DNA from: Hymenobacter sublimis
GTDB taxonomy: Bacteria > Bacteroidota > Bacteroidia > Cytophagales > Hymenobacteraceae
DNA: 64,000 bases
NCBI RefSeq assembly: GCF_023101345.1
Contig: NZ_CP095848.1
Coordinates: forward strand, 2,859,297 to 2,923,296
Direction of reading: 5' to 3'
The first letter of the stretch is position 1, and every line of letters starts with the position of its first letter. Positions 60,915 to 64,000 of this stretch are shown piece by piece. The notes beneath the pieces were generated by a model that did not search any database, was not told where the DNA came from, and worked only from the letters and a program-made list of their open reading frames with translations. Both the position numbers and the translations under genes were made by a program.

Positions 60915-61424
60915 CTAACGACCGGCCAGAATCAGGTTGGTGGCGGCGCGCAGGTTGGCCACGCGGGGTTGGTAGGTAGCCGGCTCGGAGCTGCCAACCA
61001 AAATGCCGCGCACGCCTACTTTGTGGCCGGCCTGCATGTCGCGTAGCCGGTCGCCCACCATCCAGCACTGGTCGGGGTCGAGCTGAAACCGAGCCAGGGC
61101 CTTTTCCAGCATCAGTGAATCAGGCTTACGTAACAACGACTCCGAAACGCTGGGGTGGGATGGGGCAAAGTAGCAGGCATCGAGGGCGTGGTCAGTGGCT
61201 TGCTGCAGCTTCTGGTAGCAGGCTTCGACCTCGGCGGCGGTATAAAGGCCCTTGGCAATGCCGGCCTGGTTGGTTACCACGATGAGGTAGTAGCCGGCTT
61301 GTTTGAGGCGGGCCAGGCTTTCGGGCACGTCCTCCAGCACCACCAGTTTCTCCAGCTCCCAGACATAGTGCCCGATTTCCTCGTTCAGCACGCCGTCACG
61401 GTCCAGGAATACAGCTTTATTCAT
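60915..61424 (-). CDS. gmhB: D-glycero-beta-D-manno-heptose-1,7-bisphosphate 7-phosphatase-like
   Basis: 169 residues from ATG 61424. HAD class IIIA: motif I FLDRDGVLNEE, motif II VVTNQAGIAKG, LLRKPDSLML with the Lys, and VGDRLRDMQAGHKVG. It would take the 7-phosphate off heptose bisphosphate for LPS core. The Cys-rich zinc site of E. coli GmhB is absent: the segment reads CYFAPSHPSVSESLLRKP without the CxH/CxC pairs. Either it folds without zinc or it is a related sugar phosphatase. Confidence 0.82.
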   Translation of the reverse strand: MNKAVFLDRDGVLNEEIGHYVWELEKLVVLEDVPESLARLKQAGYYLIVVTNQAGIAKGLYTAAEVEACYQKLQQATDHALDACYFAPSHPSVSESLLRKPDSLMLEKALARFQLDPDQCWMVGDRLRDMQAGHKVGVRGILVGSSEPATYQPRVANLRAATNLILAGR

Positions 61425-61467
61425 CAGCAAATGGTAGAAAGAAGTTGGGGCCAGGGTAAGCAGAAAC

Positions 61468-61475
61468 CAAAGGTA
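61468..61475 (-). promoter_or_regulatory. -7 box (TACCTTTG) of gmhB
   Basis: Perfect TAnnTTTG on the minus strand, 44 bp before the gmhB start. It is part of an 11-bp inverted duplicate (61468-61478) of the box used by the divergent gene. Confidence 0.6.
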
Positions 61476-61490
61476 CGCGGCCGCGCCGGT

Positions 61491-61574
61491 TGCGGGTCCG
61501 GCCGACTGGATGGGCCACCGCCGGCTGCGTACCTTTGTGGCCGCTGGTGGCCCATCCAGTCGGCCGGCCCCGCA
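61491..61574. repeat. 29-bp inverted repeat surrounding the protoporphyrinogen oxidase promoter
   Basis: 61491-61519 pairs with 61546-61574 at 28 of 29 positions. The 26-nt loop contains the plus-strand TACCTTTG box. Formation of the cruciform or of the mRNA hairpin would affect promoter use or the leader. Confidence 0.85.
61530..61537 (+). promoter_or_regulatory. -7 box (TACCTTTG) of the protoporphyrinogen oxidase gene
   Basis: Perfect TAnnTTTG, 66 bp before the start. GCGTACCTTTG at 61527-61537 is the exact inverted copy of 61468-61478. Confidence 0.6.
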
Positions 61575-61603
61575 CGCGACCCTACTCTTTTCACTACCCC
61601 ACC

Positions 61604-62938
61604 ATGGCCATTGCAATTCTGGGCGGCGGCATTTCGGGCCTTACCCTGGCCTGGTACCTGCAACGCGCCGGCATCGACTACGATTTGTTTGAGGCCTCGC
61701 CCCGCCCCGGCGGCACCATCCGCTCGGAGCAGCACGGCCCCTACCTGCTGGAAACCGGCCCGAACTCCCTACAGCTATCCGAGGAACTGCGGGAGCTCCT
61801 GGAAGGGCTGGGGTTAACCCCACAGATTCAGGACGCTGCGGCCGTCAGCCAGAACCGCTACGTGCTACGCCAGGGCCGCTACCAGCAGTTGCCCGCCTCC
61901 CCCCCGAAGCTGCTGACCAGCTCCTTCTTCAGCCTGAAAGCCCGGTTTAACCTCCTACGCGAGCTAACGCGCCCGGCCGTACCGGCCGACCCGCAGGAAA
62001 CGCTGGCCCACTTTTTTTGCCGCCGCTTCGGGGCGGAGGTAGTTGACTACGCCCTGAATCCGTTCATTTCGGGCATTTATGCCGGCGACCCGGAGCAACT
62101 GCTGCTGCACAAAACATTTCCGCAGCTAGCGGCCCTGGAGCAGCAGCACGGCTCGGTAGTGCGCGGGCTGATGAAAAGCAAAAGCGCGGCGGCGGGTCGG
62201 CGCCGCATCTTCACGCTCCGGGAAGGCCTGCAAACCCTACCTGATACCCTGGCCCGGAAGCTGCGCCGCGCCCATTTCGGCCAGGGAGTCACCTCCTTGC
62301 ATCGCCGCGCCGATGATGGCCGCTGGGAGCTGGAAACCACGGCCGGACCAGCTCCCCGCCTTTATCACCAGGTAGTACTCACCCTGCCTACTTACACCGC
62401 CGCGCCGCTACTGCAGGCGCAGTTCCCGGAAGCGGCGGCCGCCTTGGCCCAGGTGTACTACCCCCCCATGACGGCCGTGTACACGGCCTACCTACGCACC
62501 GAGGTGCAACATCCGCTCGATGGATTTGGGGCCCTGCACCCGAAGGTGGAACAGCCCTACGCCGCCGGCAGCATCTGGACCAGTTCTATTTTCCCGGACC
62601 GGGTGCCCGCCGGGCAGGTGCTGTTTACCACCTTTGTGGGGGGTAGCCAGTACGAGGCCCAGGCCCGCCAGCCGGAAGAAATGCAGAAAGCCGCCGTGCA
62701 CGAGGAGCTGAGTCGCTTTTACGGCGTAGGCGCCGGCGTACAGCCCCTGTGGCAGCACCGCTACTACTGGGAGCGGGCCATTCCGCAGTTTGATGCTCGC
62801 ATTGGGCCGGCCCACGCCGCCGCCGATGCCCTGGCCCTGCAGGGCCTGCACGTAACGGCCAACTGGCGGGCCGGCGTGGGCGTACCCGACTGCGTACGGC
62901 ACGCCCGAGCCCTGGCCGCCACGCTGGCGGGGCGCTAG
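61604..62938 (+). CDS. hemG: Protoporphyrinogen oxidase (HemY-type)
   Basis: 444 residues from ATG 61604 (MAIAILGGGISGLTLAWYLQ). FAD enzyme oxidising protoporphyrinogen IX (or coproporphyrinogen III) for heme. The dinucleotide motif GGGISG, the RPGGTIRSE loop, ETGPNSLQ and NPFISGIYAGDPEQL are family signatures. The C-terminus ends in WRAGVGVPDCVRHARALA, the FAD-closing motif. It is HemY-like rather than a flavodoxin-type HemG of E. coli; the symbol follows common Bacteroidota use. Confidence 0.88.
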   Translation: MAIAILGGGISGLTLAWYLQRAGIDYDLFEASPRPGGTIRSEQHGPYLLETGPNSLQLSEELRELLEGLGLTPQIQDAAAVSQNRYVLRQGRYQQLPASPPKLLTSSFFSLKARFNLLRELTRPAVPADPQETLAHFFCRRFGAEVVDYALNPFISGIYAGDPEQLLLHKTFPQLAALEQQHGSVVRGLMKSKSAAAGRRRIFTLREGLQTLPDTLARKLRRAHFGQGVTSLHRRADDGRWELETTAGPAPRLYHQVVLTLPTYTAAPLLQAQFPEAAAALAQVYYPPMTAVYTAYLRTEVQHPLDGFGALHPKVEQPYAAGSIWTSSIFPDRVPAGQVLFTTFVGGSQYEAQARQPEEMQKAAVHEELSRFYGVGAGVQPLWQHRYYWERAIPQFDARIGPAHAAADALALQGLHVTANWRAGVGVPDCVRHARALAATLAGR

Positions 62939-63151
62939 GGGCAGCCTTCCTTTTCGCGCCTGGTTCCTTCTGTTACCAATTACCAAGGCCAGAACTTAAG
63001 CCTTCATTTCGCATGTTAGCCAGAGGGCACAACCCGGTAAAGAGGCAACCCAGAACCGTGTTTTTGCATCTGTAGCTACCACCCGAAGTTTGCGCGCGGT
63101 TGCCGCCTGGCTCTGCTAGGGCACACGAAACAAACTTCTACCTTTACGGCA

Positions 63152-63961
63152 ATGAACAACGGGCTCGTCCTGATACCAACCTACAATGAGCGGGAAAATG
63201 CGGAGCTAATTATCCGCAAGGTCTTCTCATTGCCCCAACCGTTCGATGTGCTCGTCATCGACGACGGCTCGCCGGATGGCACCGCCGAGATTGTGCGCGG
63301 GCTGCTGCCGGAGTTTACTGGTCGGCTGTTTCTGGAGGAGCGCACCGGCAAGCTGGGCTTAGGCACGGCCTACATCCACGGCTTCCGCTGGGCCCTGGCG
63401 CGCGGCTACGAGTACGTGTTCGAGATGGACGCCGACTTCTCCCACAACCCCGAGGACCTCATTCGCCTCTACGATGCCTGCGCCCACCAGAACTACGATC
63501 TGGCCATTGGCTCGCGCTACATTCAGGGCGTGAACGTGGTTAACTGGCCCATGGACCGGGTACTGATGTCGTACTTTGCCTCGGCCTACGTGCGCCTGAT
63601 TACGCGCATGCCCATCATGGATGCCACGGCGGGCTTCAAGTGCTACACGGCCCAGGTGCTGCGCACTATCCCGCTGGAGCAGATCAAGTTTGTGGGCTAC
63701 GCCTTCCAGATTGAGATGAAGTGGCTGGCCTACAAGTATGGCTTCCGCATCAAGGAAGTGCCCATTATTTTCACCGACCGGACTCGGGGCGCGTCTAAAA
63801 TGAGCAAGGGCATTTTCAAGGAAGCCCTCTTTGGCGTGGTGCAAATGAAGATCAGCAGCTGGTTTCGACAGTTTAACCGGGCGGCGGCCCCAGGCGAGTC
63901 GGTTACGGCTAGTGCTACCTTAACGGTGCGGTCCGCAACTTCCGCCTCAGAAACCCGGTAA
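63152..63961 (+). CDS. Polyprenol-phosphate mannose synthase-like GT2
   Basis: 269 residues. LIPTYNERENAELI, then VIDDGSPDGTAEIV and EMDADFSHNPEDL are the GT2 donor-site motifs of dolichol/polyprenol-phosphate mannosyltransferases. RTRGASKMSKGIFKEAL is also typical. No transmembrane anchor is seen; the C-terminal 35 residues are Ser/Thr/Ala-rich and of unknown role. It probably supplies polyprenyl-phosphate sugar to GT-C enzymes such as the one at 26.2 kb. Confidence 0.9.
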   Translation: MNNGLVLIPTYNERENAELIIRKVFSLPQPFDVLVIDDGSPDGTAEIVRGLLPEFTGRLFLEERTGKLGLGTAYIHGFRWALARGYEYVFEMDADFSHNPEDLIRLYDACAHQNYDLAIGSRYIQGVNVVNWPMDRVLMSYFASAYVRLITRMPIMDATAGFKCYTAQVLRTIPLEQIKFVGYAFQIEMKWLAYKYGFRIKEVPIIFTDRTRGASKMSKGIFKEALFGVVQMKISSWFRQFNRAAAPGESVTASATLTVRSATSASETR

Positions 63962-64000
63962 GTACTTCGGGCACAGTTCGGGTGCCTGGCGCGGCATATT

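Noticed and set aside
1..64000. tRNA, rRNA, riboswitch or CRISPR loci
   Set aside because: I looked through the intergenic regions for T-loop sequences, riboswitch cores and regular spaced repeats and found none I could support; a covariance-model scan would be decisive.

Overview
The window is GC-rich DNA from a member of the Bacteroidota, most likely Hymenobacter or a close Cytophagales relative. The grounds are the gene content (LytS/LytTR sensor pairs, a TonB receptor with a carboxypeptidase-like N-terminus, MenA, a GT3-type glycogen synthase, a fold-III arginine decarboxylase), promoter-like TAnnTTTG elements instead of E. coli-type -10 boxes, almost no Shine-Dalgarno sequences, and many intergenic hairpin repeats typical of these genomes. 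It looks like chromosomal DNA. I see no tRNA, rRNA, CRISPR array, transposase, integrase or phage gene.

Layout. 1-4.2 kb: leucine operon leuA (5' end outside the window), leuC, leuD, leuB, interrupted by two palindromic repeats. 4.4-14.1 kb: two LytS/LytTR two-component systems tail to tail. The plus-strand set has a serine hydrolase, kinase, DoxX-like protein, flavin reductase and regulator. The minus-strand set has a TonB receptor, an exported helical protein, kinase and regulator. A conserved 45-bp element with two 8-bp direct repeats 21 bp apart lies upstream of both the receptor and the exported protein and looks like the operator of this system. 14.3-25.3 kb: HAD phosphatase, pirin, PQQ sugar dehydrogenase, Tat-exported oxidoreductase, small envelope proteins, ElaA acyltransferase, a kinase-less PAS protein followed by a CZB-like protein without zinc ligands, and an M28 peptidase. 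25.5-32 kb: zinc-ribbon membrane protein, GT39-like transferase, YfcC-type permease, and two tandem DUF421 proteins ending in zinc ribbons.

32.2-36.1 kb: glycogen branching enzyme and GT3 glycogen synthase. 36.2-47.3 kb: DUF4198-like protein, STAS protein, RNase Z, queuosine-precursor transporter, TrpS, CoA-transferase, methyltransferase, a second Gfo/Idh/MocA oxidoreductase and a DEAD-box helicase with a long RGG/PEGE tail. 47.5-49.3 kb: tRNA 2'-phosphotransferase KptA, then a low-GC patch bounded by a direct repeat of the kptA 5' end, then a CPCC zinc protein. 49.4-55.7 kb: MenA, HAD phosphatase, lipoprotein glutathione peroxidase, KAS III, LOG protein and ArgS. 56-64 kb: TerC, YbaY-like lipoprotein, divergent arginase and arginine decarboxylase, two tiny paralogous lipoproteins not previously listed as long ORFs, GmhB, protoporphyrinogen oxidase and a dolichol-phosphate-mannose-synthase-like GT2.

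The most distinctive non-coding content is palindromic. One family of about 210-280 bp has three copies sharing a CCCTTGACG core. A second family of shorter hairpins has at least seven copies. A third is a C-rich palindrome between leuC and leuD. The most notable candidates for new biology are the shared LytTR-type operator pair, the kptA-associated insertion, the PAS/CZB-like pair, and the protoporphyrinogen oxidase promoter set inside a 29-bp inverted repeat.
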